Assembly: GCA_014529385.2 (NCBI GenBank) | Contig: CM043959.1 | Location: 8,459,526 to 8,523,525, forward strand | Reading direction: 5' to 3' | DNA length: 64,000 bases | DNA from: Adiantum capillus-veneris | Lineage: Eukaryota > Streptophyta > Polypodiopsida > Polypodiales > Pteridaceae | Shown here: piece by piece, positions 33,715 through 45,099 of the stretch | Numbering within the stretch: position 1 is the first letter of the stretch | How the letters are laid out: the number at the start of each line of letters is the position of its first letter | Notes under the pieces: generated by a model | Told to the model about the DNA's origin: nothing | The model's database searches: none | Seen by the model: only the letters and a program-made list of their open reading frames with translations | Position numbers and translations under genes: made by a program

Positions 33715-34143
33715 GGACGTGAAATCATGGACCAGCTACCATCTAAGGATAATCTATCCATGCCCTCTCCTCTAACCACCCATAGTTGACACAACTAATT
33801 TCCTTCGAGAGCTGCAGCTTGGTGTAGGATAGAGAGTTGATGCTGCAGTGGCAGGGGTGTGTGGGTTCCTGTCTGTGGTTGCACTGAGGTAGTGGAATGC
33901 TATTTTGAAGAGGTAAGTGCAATTGCAATAATATTGGCATTTGGTGGTTTCAATGTATTGTGTGATCATGCCAGTGAGGATGGAGGAAGAGGAGGAGAGG
34001 AGGTGATATTGCTGTGATCATGCTTGCTGAATTTGCTCACCGATGGTCAGGGCGATTGTGTTGAGAGTGCAAGATTCAGAAGCTGCAAGGCGAGAGGAAG
34101 GCTGGGATGTAGTGGATGTGAAAGCCATGCATTCTATTCTCAG

Positions 34144-34229
<86 letters not shown>

Positions 34230-34655
34230 GGAAGCACATCTTTGAGGTGCAAATGATGCATAAGATAGGGGCGAGCAACTGCAGTGGAAGAGTATGGGCT
34301 CTCATTAGATGCAAACTTGGAGTTTGAGGCTGCACGTCTCTCTCTGTTTCTCTCATGCTCCTGAAAAATCTGTGTCTTGATCTCTCTCTGTCTCTCATGC
34401 TGTTGGCAAAATATCGTATGAGGCACTTGAGAAGGCAAATCATGAGGGGTGTAGGGCTACTGTGAGATTGTTGACGAGGGCAAGATTGACTCAAGGGTGA
34501 GATTGCTGGTGGAGGGTGCTATTGGCGGGTTCTACGTGCGCTAAGAAGAAGTGGGGATGGAAGCATGGACGGAGATAGGCATATTGTAAAGTAATACATT
34601 TTATTTAGACGGGTGCAAGTATCCAGAGGCCAGTGTATTGAGTAATTTTCCATAG

Positions 34656-34862
34656 AATCTCACAGGATGCCTGGATGGAATTGACCACCTTATCCATCTT
34701 CATGACCTTCAACTGGACGGATGTCCAATATTGTTGGAAGAGCTACCTTCCTTGGATGCCCTGCAGGAAATGGAATTGCTCTATATAACAAAGTGTGTGA
34801 AGCTCAAAGGCATGAGGGGTTCTGATGAGATGAGAAAGGTGGAATCGGTTCGACTCCATTAA
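34656..34862 (+). pseudogene. LRR (NLR-type) fragment, array unit 2
   Basis: Open for 68 codons with EELPSLDALQEMELLYITKC and terminal VESVRLH; no start codon context upstream (TAG immediately before). Same length as the other units, without indels. Confidence 0.65.
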
Positions 34863-35297
34863 GGACGTGAAACCATGGACCATCTACCATTTAAGGACAA
34901 TCTATCCATGCCCTCTCATGCAGCCACACGTAGTTGACACGGCTAATTTCCTTCGAGAGCTGCAGCTTGGTGCAGTATAGAGAGTTGATGCTGGAGTGGC
35001 AGGGTTGTGTGGGTCCCTTTGTGTCGCTGCACTGAGGCAGTGGAATGCTATTCTGAATAGGTAAGTGCAATTGCAATAATATTGGCATTTGGTGGTTTGA
35101 ATGTATTGTGTGATCATGCCGGTGACGATGGAGGAAGAGGAGGAGAGGAGGTGATATTGCTGTGATCATGCTTGCTGAATTTGCTCACCGATGGTCAGGG
35201 CGATTGTGTTGAGCGTGCAAGATTTAGAAGCTGCAAGGCGAGAGGAAGGCTGGGATGTAGTGGTTGTGGATGCCATGCATTCTATTCTCAGTTTTGC

Positions 35298-35355
<58 letters not shown>

Positions 35356-35794
35356 GACACACACATGGGAAGCACATCTTTGAGGTGCAAATGATGCATA
35401 AGATACGGGCGAGTAGCCGCCGCAGCGGAAGATTTTGGGCTCTCATTGCATGCAAACTTGCAGTTCGAGGTTGCATGTCTCTCTCTCATGCATTCTCTCT
35501 CTGTTTCTTTCATGCTCCTGAAACATCTGTGTCTTGATCTCTCTCTCTATCTCATGCTCTTGAAAGAAGATTGTCTGAGGCACTTCAGAAGGAAAATCAT
35601 GAGGGGTGTAGGGTTACTGTGAGATTGTTGACAAGGGCGAGATTGACTCAAGGGTGAGATTGCTGGTGGAGGCTGCTATTGGTGGGTTCTACGTGCGCTA
35701 AGAAGAAGTTGGGATGAAAGCATGGATGGAGATAGGCATATTATAAAGTAATACATTTTATTTAGACGGGTGCAAGTATCTAGAGGCCAGTGTA

Positions 35795-36019
35795 TTGAGT
35801 AATTTTCCATACAATCTCACAGGATGCCTGGATGGAATTGACCACCTTATCCATCTTCATGACCTTCAATTGGATGGATGTCCAATATTGTTGGAAGAGC
35901 TACCTTCCTTGCATGCCGTGCAGGAAATGGAATTGCTCTATATAACAAAGTGTGTGAAGATAAAAGGCGTGAGGGGTTCTGATGACATGAGAAAGGTGGA
36001 ATCGGTTCGGCTCCATTAA
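35795..36019 (+). CDS. LRR (NLR-type) fragment, array unit 3, open with ATG
   Basis: This unit has TAC where others have TAG before the LRR block, so a 74-residue frame with its own ATG results. It reads through GIDHLIHLHDLQLDGCPILL, EELPSLHAVQEMELLYITKC and KIKGVRGSDDMRKVESVRLH. The spacing of L and C residues (LxLxxCxxLxELPSL...LxIxxC) is that of LRRs near the C-terminus of plant NLR immune receptors, which sense pathogen effectors. At about two repeats it is too small to fold as an NLR; an amplified exon fragment is the likeliest reading. A functional small LRR protein cannot be excluded. Confidence 0.5.
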   Translation: MSNFPYNLTGCLDGIDHLIHLHDLQLDGCPILLEELPSLHAVQEMELLYITKCVKIKGVRGSDDMRKVESVRLH

Positions 36020-36463
36020 GGACGTGAAAGCATGGACCAGCTACCATTTAAGGACAATCTATCCATGCCCTCTGATGCAGCCACCTGTAGTTGACTCAGG
36101 TAATTTCCTTCGAGAGCTGCAGCTTGGTGCAGGATAGAGAGTTGATGCCGGAGTGGCAGGGATGTGTGAGTCCCTGTGTGTGGTTGCACTGAGGCAGTGG
36201 AATGCTATTATGAAGAGGTAAGTGCAATTGCAATAATATTGGCATTTGGTGGTTTCAATGTACTGTGTGATCATGCCGGTGAGGATGGAGGAAGAGGAGG
36301 ACACGAGGTAATATTATTGTCATCATGCTTGGTGAATATCCTCACCGATGATCATGGGGATTGTGTTGAGCGTGCAAGATGAAGAAGCTGCAAGGCGAGA
36401 GGAAGGTTGGGATGTAGTGGATGTGAAAGCCATGCATTCTATTCTCAGTTTGGCCTCTCGCTA

Positions 36464-36495
<32 letters not shown>

Positions 36496-37420
36496 TGTCT
36501 CACACACACACACACACACACACACATGTGAAGCATATCTTTGAGGTGCAAATGATGCATAAGCTAGGGGAGAGCAGCCGCAGCCGAAGACTATGGGATC
36601 TCATTGCATGCAAACCTGCAGTTCGAGGTTGCATGTCTCTCTCTCATGCATTCTCTCTCTGTTTCTCTCATGCTCCTGAAAAATCTGTGTCTTGATCTCT
36701 CTCTCTCTCTCTCTCTCATGCTCTTGGCAGAAGATCGTATGAGGCACTTGAGAAGGAAAATCATGAGTGGTGTAGGGCTAGTGTGAGATTGTTCACGAGG
36801 CCGAGATTTACTCAAGGGTTATATTGGTGGTGGAGGCTGCTATTGGCGGGTTCTACGTGCGCTAAGAAGAAGTGGGGATGGAAGCATGGACGGAGACAGT
36901 CATATTCTAAATTAATACATTTTATTTAGACGCGTGAAAGTATGTAGAGGCCAGTGTATTGAGTAATTTTGCAATACCATTTAAGGAAAATCTAACCATG
37001 CCCTCTCGTGCAGCCACCTGTAGTTGACACACTTAATTTCCTTCAACTGCTGCAGCTTGGTGCAGGATAGAGAGTTGATGCTGGAGGGGCAGGGGTGTGT
37101 GGGTCTCTGTTTCTCTCATGCTCCTGAAACATCTGTGTCTTGATCTCTCTCTCTCTCTCTCATGCTCTTGGCAGCAGATCGTATGAGGCACTTGAGAAGG
37201 CAAATCGTGAGGAGTGTAGGGTTACTGTGAGATTGTTCACAAGGGCGAGATTGACTCAAGGGTGAGATTGCTGGTGGAGGCTGCTATTGGCGGGTTCTAC
37301 GTGCGCTAAGAAGAAGTGGATATGGAAGCATGGACGGAGATAGGCATATTGTAAAGTAATACATTTTATTTAGACGGGTGCAAGTATCCAGAGGCCAGTG
37401 TATTGAGTAATTTTCCATAG

Positions 37421-37627
37421 AATCTCACAGGATGCCTGGATGGAATTGACCACCTTATCCATCTTCATGACCTTCAACTGGATGGATGTCCAATATTGTT
37501 GGAAGAGCTACCTTCCTTGGATGCCCTGCAGGAAATGGAATTGCTCTATATAACAAAGTGTGTGAAGCTCAAAGGTGTGAGGGGTTCTGATGAGATGAGA
37601 AAGGTGGAATCGGTTCGGCTCCATTAA
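37421..37627 (+). pseudogene. LRR (NLR-type) fragment, array unit 5
   Basis: Open for 68 codons, closest in wording to unit 2 (SLDALQEMELLYITKC); preceded by TAG as in units 1 and 2. Confidence 0.65.
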
Positions 37628-37980
37628 GGACGTGAAACCATGGACCATCTACCATTTAAGGACAATCTATCCATTCCTTCTCATGCAGCCACCCGTAGTT
37701 GACACAACTAATTTTCTTCGAAAGCTGCAGCTTGGTGCAGTATAGAGAGTTGATGCTGGAGTGGCAGGGGTGTGTGGGTCCCTGTGTGTGGTGCGTTGAG
37801 GCAGTGGAATGCTATTCTAAATAGGTAAGTGCAATTGCAATAATATTAGCATTTGGTTGTTTCAATGTAGTGTTTGATCATGCCGGTGAGGATGGAGGAA
37901 GAGGAGGAGAGGAGGTGATATTGTTGTGATCATGCTTGCTGAATTTGCTCACTGATGGTCCGGGCGATTGTGTTGATTTT

Positions 37981-39920
37981 GATATTGCTATTATGGGTGA
38001 CAGTATATGTCCTTTTACGGTCTCAGTAGTAGTTCGAAGCTGAAGCCTTGGGAGGAACTGGAAGGACGCCTGGAAGCGAAGCTGAAGACGAAGGCAACGA
38101 GGGAGATAATCTACCAGTTTCAGAGGTGTGATCGGACATGATTGCTGCATTTTCTTGAAGACATCGTTACAACCCTTCGAGATGATGTTGATGCTTTTTT
38201 TTAATGATGCTGAGGTTTTGGTTGTGAAGGAGGGGCGAAACGGCAGCAATAGAGCATGTGGGTGCACGATGCATTTGGTCGTGCCTTAAGGGCGGCACAG
38301 GCGAGGAAGGAGGACCTGTCCAGACTCGATGCGAGAGGTGTGGTGGCTAAGATGTTTAGGCATCAGCCAATAATATGGCACCGTAGGAGAGCTAACGGAA
38401 TGGGAGGGCGTGCATGCAATGCTTGAGGTGGTGAAGTTTAGCAGATAAGCAAGGTCGATGTAGGGAATTGGTAATTTGGTAGTGGCCATTGGTGGTGTGC
38501 TAAGCAAGAGAGCCGAGCACCAGTACTCCGGAGGGTTGTGGATGGTTGTGGTGTGTGGAGAGCAATCTGCAGGTGGCAAGTGTTCGCACTCAGTAGCGAC
38601 CTGTGGGCAGTGCCGACTAAGACAATAGACAATAGAGATGGTTGTAGCGCGCACATGGGTATGTTCAATCACATGTTCTATGCCCTTCAACGGCTACTAA
38701 CCGGAATACACTCAGCCCCTGTCACACTGGGGCAGGAAATCGCTCGCCAAACTGAGGTGGCGGCCAGCCATTTGCCCAACCAAAAGTGGAAGATGGCCTC
38801 CAACTCATGTCAGAGGGGCGGGAAAACCCCCCAGCCAACTTTTTCGCATGGGTGTCCAAGTGCAAAAAGTCGAAGTGGTAAAACTTTTGACAGGATTTGA
38901 GCTCTGACAGTCAGTGGAGGTGGCGGACGCTGAAGCACTTGGCTAGCACTGTGGCTAGATGTCTACTGAGCGTGGTCTCTTTGTTGTGAGCATGGTGTGA
39001 TTTCGTTTGTGTGAAGAGAGAGGGGCGGGTGCCCTGGTGTGACAGGGGCCTCACACGCACATGGTGAGTGTTCGGCTTGAACCTAAGTAGGCCATGTAAT
39101 CTTTTGTCGTAGCTTTTATAGGTTCATGGAAAAGAGGAAAAAGCAAGTCTCTGATTGGCTGGTACCTGATGAACGTCGTGAATGCTTTGTAAATGCATGG
39201 AGAGGGGGGGCTTCATTATCATGCGTTAGTTCATGGCATGGTACACATCAATCCAAAAATAAAGTGGGCCACCCTCTTCGAATCCACCGAACGGAGGCCT
39301 TGGCTGCAGGAAAGAGAGCTAGAAGAGCAGTCACCAAGACAAAGTGGGCAACCAGCTAAGGCAATGCAGGACACTGAGCTTGCGGATGACAACCGTGGTG
39401 CTAGCAAGCAAAGCAAGCTCATTGAGGGAGACTAGAAACTAGCTGGTGGCACTATAGTTCGAAGTTGAAGCACTCTCCCAATGATGTCTACATCATCATC
39501 AACTAGCTGATGCTCATGGATGAAGATGTGAAGCCTAACTTTGATGTGTGTCAAGAGGGTGTGACCTTCCCAGTGGCCGCCACATCCTTCAAGTTCGTTG
39601 TTGTTGCACTGCACTAGGCTCCATCAAACAACTCACCACGTGGCTACATATTCCGACTCCTCTCCAAAACTCTGAGTCGCCAATCTTGACTATGGTCACT
39701 CATGGTGCGCCTCCTCTCCGATAGTGGCCGATTAGCCATCGAGAACTTGAGCGTTGAAACTTGAAAACCGTTTGCAACTTGGTCGTTCAAATATGATAAT
39801 CATGAGAGCAAGTTGATGGCCATCACGAGTTTCATCCACGGTAAGTAGTGGGCAGTCTGGAGAGAAAGGCTGAAGAGAGTAGACGAGCATTACAATAGGC
39901 CCAAATTTGTGTGTGCATGC
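37981..39920. other. Gene-free stretch after the tandem array
   Basis: Open frames of 60-134 codons on both strands, none with a recognisable domain. GC content is somewhat higher than in the surrounding DNA. Confidence 0.5.
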
Positions 39921-39921
39921 A

Positions 39922-39943
39922 CGTGTGTGTGTGTGTGTGTGTG

Positions 39944-39987
<44 letters not shown>
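39922..39987. repeat. (GT)n(GA)n compound microsatellite
   Basis: About 11 GT followed by about 20 GA dinucleotides. Confidence 0.95.
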
Positions 39988-39989
<2 letters not shown>

Positions 39990-40539
39990 CTTTTATGGTG
40001 TTGATGGAGGTCCTTAATGTGTTGCAGTAGCATTACAACAACATGGTCTAGGGATATATGGCAAGACTCAAAATGCACGTCCAGTGCCATCAATTGTCAG
40101 TGCTACACACAAGGTCACATAATGCAATGCTAACAAACAAGAAACAGAGCAGTTCCAAAAATCGGGGAGCCTTTTTTAGGCTCGCCATGTGGCACAAGAA
40201 ATGCACTTTGAACAAGTTGGGCCTTGGTTGTGTGGACCTTGGTGCAGATAATGGTTGTGTAGACCTTTGTGTCATCGAACCTCACACTCGAGGACGTTGG
40301 GGAGCACAAGGGGGTGGACGCATGGGTAACAAAGAGCATTGGTTGTAATGAGGGCGAACTTTATCAAGATAGACATCATAAACCAAGTAAGCTTGCTGCA
40401 GCGTCTGCCCAGAGAGAGAGAGAGAGAGAGAGTTGTAATCACAGGTGTTGTCACCTCTCCTTCATAATGTTGTCCCTCGGAGTGAATTGATAATAGGCTA
40501 TGCCAAATGGAGGTAAGGCCACAAAGAAGTGGTCTAATT

Positions 40540-40865
40540 TTCTATTTGGACGCAATTATGCACCTATGCTCGCATCTTGAAGGCATTATAAGCTATGCAA
40601 GAAGTTGATTGAGGAAAATAATTCATAATGAGAGGGGGTCTTGAAGAAAAACATCGTGATTGGGCAAGGAAGCTCTATGTTGTCTTCATCATATGTATAG
40701 TGAAGGCCTCTCTCCAAATGTGACCACCTATGTGTGCATCAGCTTAAAGACACGTAGATGGATAAATATATGCAAGGTGGATTACTTGAAAGGGGCAAAT
40801 ATTCAACAACCTGCTGGTCTGTATTTATGCCAAGTGTGGTGTACATATGTTTGTCTTCGATAACT
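40540..40865 (+). pseudogene. PPR-protein relic
   Basis: Broken frames spell pentatricopeptide-repeat pieces: TYARILKAL then (after stops) QEVD-GK, RGGLEEKHRDW, and in the next frame GKEALCCLHHMYSEGLSPNV followed by TTYVCISL. The alternation ILKA...GK.IHNE...GL...NIV.G...EAL..H.MxSEGLSPNxxTYVCI is that of PLS-class PPR proteins, which bind organelle RNA and guide C-to-U editing, and this wording is common in fern and lycophyte families. Multiple stops and at least one frameshift show that it is dead. Family recognition is from motif memory. Confidence 0.6.
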
Positions 40866-41142
40866 ATTCAATTTGTTCTCTAACCATCATTCACCATCTT
40901 GCCCATCACCCTCACAAGCCCTGTACTCAGGATGTCCAATTGTGTCTGAGCTGGCATCCATCGCCAAGTTGCTCAGTTGACAGCAGGGAGCGTTGTACAG
41001 TGGTAGAGCATTAATTGGAGATGTATAGAAACACACATACATACACATACACATACCGGTCGTAAGAGCGAGCGACGTGACACCTCCTCTTGCTCTGCAA
41101 TGTTAACTGAAGAGAGTACATAGGCACACGAGTGATTTAACA

Positions 41143-41143
41143 C

Positions 41144-41195
<52 letters not shown>

Positions 41196-41264
41196 CTAGC
41201 GATGAGCGAGAAACCGGAGAGCTAGACATATATGCGCCGGCAGCATCTCGCCACACTAGATATG

Positions 41265-41314
<50 letters not shown>

Positions 41315-41341
41315 CACCCATGAGAACTGGATACAAGACTC

Positions 41342-41385
<44 letters not shown>
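41143..41385. repeat. Cluster of (GA)n, (GA)n and (GT)n microsatellites
   Basis: GA at 41143-41192 and 41270-41311, GT at 41342-41385, separated by short unique sequences. Just upstream (41026-41060) is a degenerate (CACATA)n stretch. Confidence 0.95.
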
Positions 41386-41387
<2 letters not shown>

Positions 41388-41794
41388 GACAACACCCATC
41401 CAAAGAGAGAGCCGCTCAGAGTTCTGGCATGTGAGTCATTAATTTAATTTGTGTCATAGTACTAATTAATAGGGAAAGCTAATGAATTCCTGCAGCTTCA
41501 TACACACATCAGATGGTTATGTATGAAGCATGATGCACAACCCCATGTTTCGTTTCACTTGCACATCAACCCTATAGACGCATCTGGCGCAACATCAACA
41601 TGACCCAGCTCGCAATGACCATATTTTAGCCAGATATATGACATGCATGCACTAGGGTGTATACAATGCGCACTGTCTCCACAACACCACACCTCTCTCA
41701 TCTTCCCGTCTCGATTGCTTTATAGAGCTTTGCATTTGTAGCTCTGACACCCTCCCTGTTATCATCCTGCAAGGCTCTCAGCCGGTCCCTTACT

Positions 41795-41955
41795 CCGTAA
41801 CCTTTGTGTAATTCTCTGATTCTATAGCTTCTCTCAACTTGGCCTCCAGCGCATACTCATCCACTTGTGTAGGGTTTTCAATCTTAACCTTATTGTCAAG
41901 TCCCCGCTCATAGACCCCTCTAAACATCTCAACATAGAAAGCTGATGCCGTTGTT
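41795..41955 (-). pseudogene. Unrecognised coding-like fragment, possibly Gag-derived
   Basis: A 52-codon open stretch reads AFYVEMFRGVYERGLDNKV, then KIENPTQVDEYALEAKLREA, ending IESENYTKVTE-stop. Its composition is protein-like. The F..GLDxKV...P..VDEYALEA pattern is reminiscent of the distal part of retrotransposon Gag domains, but the match is weak. Confidence 0.3.
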
Positions 41956-42502
41956 TTGATAATTGAACCAATTTGATAAGTTTTCTGCTTAGAGCAATAT
42001 TATACTGATCGGAGAAGATCTTCTCGTGCAAATATGACATAACAGTTGCATGCAACGGCCACAAGCTGCTGCACTATCAATTATGCACTCCAGAACAATA
42101 AATATTACTGTACGTGCATGATGCTGCATGGATCGAACACAAGCGAGGTTACATTAGTCAGTTAATTGTTATGAAGGGGAGTTAATTTGTTATGAAAGGG
42201 GGGGAGACACTCACCCGATGCTATGTATTAATCCTCTCTCATATGCATGAGGTGGACAATAGATTGAGCAATAGATTTGCGCTCGCCAATGCAAGCCGTC
42301 CAGACACAGACAAGGACTAGCCTGCAACTGCCACTGCAGGAAGCGACGCACGTGTGCGAACCTCGAAGCTGCGGATTATTTACTTGTGGGCCGTGGCAGC
42401 GTGCTCGCCTGCGAATGCGATAAGCAGTTAGTGTTGCGGCCACCCGCGCACAAGAAGTTTTGGACAAATTCTCACAATAATTCCCGCATTGTGACTTACC
42501 CC

Positions 42503-44340
42503 AACATCATGAGCTTCGCATACCTAGCTACGATTGGGGGCAGGGTACCGCCGGCCCGGTGGGGGGGCCGATGGTCCCTTGCCCCCAATCGTACCTAGCT
42601 AGGTATGCGCAGGGCCGAAAATTGCAACCCTTCCTGCCCTTCCTTCGCTGCTAGCCCTGCACACGCCGGGCAAATTTATAATAGCCCTTCCTAAGGAAGG
42701 ACAGGTTGTTCGACTGCCCTGCCCCAAGGAAGGGCATATTTTTTCAAGGTCTTCCTAGGGAAGGGCAATCTTTGAAAATGCTCTGCGGAGATTAATCATG
42801 TTAATGCTTGGCATTGGGACTTTTGGACTTGTACCTAGAGGATGTTCTATGGAATTTGAGAGTCTCTAATGAGTATAGAATTTGATTTTGAAGGTTGTTC
42901 AAGCATGCATTGCCATGCACCTTAAAAAAAGTTAGGGTATACTTTTTCATGTAGGGAATTCCAAGTATGCTTTTTAATATAGGTAATTTTAACGCATTGG
43001 GCAGACTGTAGAGACAACAAAGTGCGAAGATTGAAGTTCGAAGCTTGAACTTGAGAGTTGAACGTTCAATTGCTTGTGAGTTTTCTAACGAAGGCATCAA
43101 CCTTGAGTGACGAGTCTCATCACTCGTCTCTCTCATCCACCAACTGCTGACACAGAGCTTCTATATCCAACTTCCAACTGAGATGAGGAGGTTTGAGGGA
43201 TGCCATGTAATCAAGGCAAGTGGGTTGGGAAAAAAGAGAAGGTAAGTACACCCTAGAGATTAACTGAAAGCATGGCTGAATAATGCCTTATTGAAGGAAA
43301 TTTCGGAGAGAGTAAAGATTAAGCACTCTTGATGCTGATTTGCTATGCAAAATCTTTTAAAGTTGTTCTTAGATATCGATTGATTCTTACAAGGGCTCAG
43401 ACTCATGATCACTACAAGCTCCAGATTCCAGAATTGCCTAGCACTCTCCCATCATCCATGAACTGCAAGCTGCCCTCGAGAGTCCCTTGGGAAACCTCTA
43501 GGTTGTGATTCCAACGACTCTAGAGTCTAAGATTGCAAAGGTCCTTCAAGCCTCAAGGCTCCTTCACGAATCATGATTCACATAGTGCTAGCCTCTTGGT
43601 TTGTTAGGCATGCTCCCAAAGCCCATTTATATGAACCCGTACTTATCACTTCATCATGTTTAAGATGGCGCCATGTCTGATGATTAGGACGCTACAATTT
43701 ATGTTGTTTATATAATATTATAAGGATATTATTTTTTGCCATTGGTGATTCTTAGGGGACGAGAACGATTTAGAGGGAACTTGGAAGCGGGAAGTTTGAA
43801 GAGATGTCTACCCTAGCTTCAAAGAGAGAATAGTGATAGCGGTAACTTCATGAGCTCAACAATGGAAAGGTCTCTCACTCAAGAGGAGACTCTTCATGGT
43901 TACAATTCTAGCAAAGGGCAAGATATATGATGTCGTCACCGCAGCTGCATTGCATGACATTTCAAGTTCCAAGTATTTGCATGTTCCATTAACAACTTAT
44001 TACTACTTCTCTTGCTCATTGTGTATCTTGTAGAAAATGATTTTTAGTATTGCTACGCAATGTTTTCAAAGTGCACCCTTTCTCATTGTCCTTTAGAATT
44101 TTCTTTACAAGCTACAATTGTTTGAAAACACATGTGAAAATTTTGGATTTTGGTAAAGATTTGATCGAAAGGGCATGGAAATTTTTGCCCTTCATTTTGA
44201 AGGTCAAAATGCCAAACAACCCTTCCCATGGGACGGGTGCTCTTGAAAATTTCCTTTCCCCAGGATGGGTAAGGGTGCCCTGCAATTTCCAGGCCTAGGT
44301 GTGCGGTGCCTCTCGAGCAGAAGCTCATGATGTTATTCAT
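42503..44340. mobile_element. hAT-like TIR DNA transposon (non-autonomous)
   Basis: Left CAGGGCCGAAAATTGCA (42610-42626) and right end, reverse complement TAGGCCTGGAAATTGCA (44281-44297), match at 13 of 17. They are flanked by GGTATGCG (42602-42609) and GGTGTGCG (44298-44305), 7 of 8, as expected of an 8-bp hAT target duplication. Both ends carry many GCCCTTCC / GGAAGGGC subterminal words. AACATCATGAGCTTC (42503-42517) also recurs inverted at 44322-44336, so the inverted repeat may extend outward and the true ends may be there instead. No transposase: the longest frame (minus 43136-42801, 111 codons) is unrecognised. Confidence 0.6.
42531..42591. mobile_element. 61-bp foldback insertion with 10-bp target duplication
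   Basis: Terminal inverted repeats CGATTGGGGGCA (42531-42542) and TGCCCCCAATCG (42580-42591), with an imperfectly self-complementary, G/C-rich middle, so nearly the whole unit folds into one hairpin. The direct repeat TACCTAGCTA lies exactly on each side (42521-42530 and 42592-42601). Removing one copy and the insert leaves a perfect palindrome GCATACCTAGCTAGGTATGC. A 9-11-bp duplication is typical of Mutator-like elements, but the size is extreme. Confidence 0.68.
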
Positions 44341-44402
44341 TGTATGAAAAACAATGGAAAAGATTCCGTTTTCCTACATGAGAAAATTTGTAAATCTTCT
44401 TA

Positions 44403-44691
44403 GGCTATGGTCACGCGAGGCTTAGTTTCCACAGACAACATTCGACCAAGCCTGATAGCGTGCAGCTTTCCACCGGCATAGTGGTGTAAAATTTTGTAAC
44501 TATGACTTTTTTGGTTTAGTTTTAAAACTAAGCCCGTTGCCTGTTGGTGACTTCTACTTTTCTCTCTCCTATCTGCGCCTCACACTCCCTCTCACTACTG
44601 GCTGCTCCCCGTCACCCTCTGAGTTGCCGTACCTGCTGTGGTCAGATTCTATCGTGAGTTACTGAAAACTAAGCTTCGCGTGACCATGCTC
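44403..44691. mobile_element. Tourist-like (PIF/Harbinger) MITE
   Basis: Terminal inverted repeats: left GGCTATGGTCACGCGAGGCT, right (reverse complement) GAGCATGGTCACGCGAAGCT, continuing into TAGTTT on both sides. The 3-bp target duplication TTA is at 44400-44402 and 44692-44694. Length 289 bp, no coding capacity. A TTA duplication with ~25-bp TIRs is characteristic of Tourist-like MITEs, which are mobilised by PIF/Harbinger transposases. Confidence 0.8.
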
Positions 44692-44970
44692 TTATGCCGC
44701 GACTTCAAACAGGGTGCCAGAACGCCATATTGGGCCAGGGGCCGCCTAACGGGTCACATCTCATCATGTCAATTCAATCCTACAAATTACGCCCTCTAGT
44801 AGAGGCCCCAGTCTATCTAATACTATATTAAGAAATTACTCGTTTTGGCAACTTTTGCAATACCCACATTGCAATCCATGTTTTCACTGTCATTGGATCG
44901 CTATTAGGTCTCCCCTTAGGTCTCAGAAAATTAAAAAGTTTATCAAAACATCAAACAGGAATAAGTGAAA

Positions 44971-45045
44971 GGTGAGTTTAGGAGATGAAAAGACCTATGG
45001 AAATGGAAAGTCGAAAGACTTTTTGTGTTAATGTAAAGAGAGACT
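44971..45045. repeat. Dispersed ~75-bp repeat, copy 1
   Basis: GGTGAGTTTAGGAGATGAAA...GTCGAAAGACTTTTTGTG..AAAGAGAGA, about 90% identical by eye to 53640-53714, same orientation. Identity unknown. Confidence 0.75.
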
Positions 45046-45099
45046 GGTACAACGGCGCCGCCTTCAATAGTGCTATGCGGATTTTCTAACCTTAGGCAT

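Larger units (their letters stand above)
32831..37980. repeat. ~1.15-kb tandem array (about four and a half units)
   Basis: Units begin near GTGCAAGAT at 32834, 34066, 35214 and 36374, with periods of about 1230, 1150 and 1160 bp; a fifth partial unit runs from ~37110 to 37980. Each full unit contains: GCTGCAAGG.. leader, compound (CT)n(CA)n microsatellite, a unique block, a second (CT)n, another unique block, an LRR-coding block ending ..GAATCGGTTCGRCTCCATTAA, and a trailing ~350 bp. Period differences come mainly from microsatellite length (the first unit has ~29 CA pairs and ~34 CT pairs). Unit 4 lacks the LRR block and its tail is fused to unit 5 by a further deletion. Confidence 0.92.

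Noticed and set aside
38286-38900. Overlapping 120-134 codon ORFs on both strands
   Set aside because: No domain, no codon pattern favouring either strand; consistent with chance in GC-richer DNA.
40985-41030. A-box-like GTACAGTGGTAGAGCATT, possible tRNA or SINE head
   Set aside because: No B box at the right distance; the sequence runs into a degenerate CACATA repeat. It could be a decayed SINE but cannot be supported.
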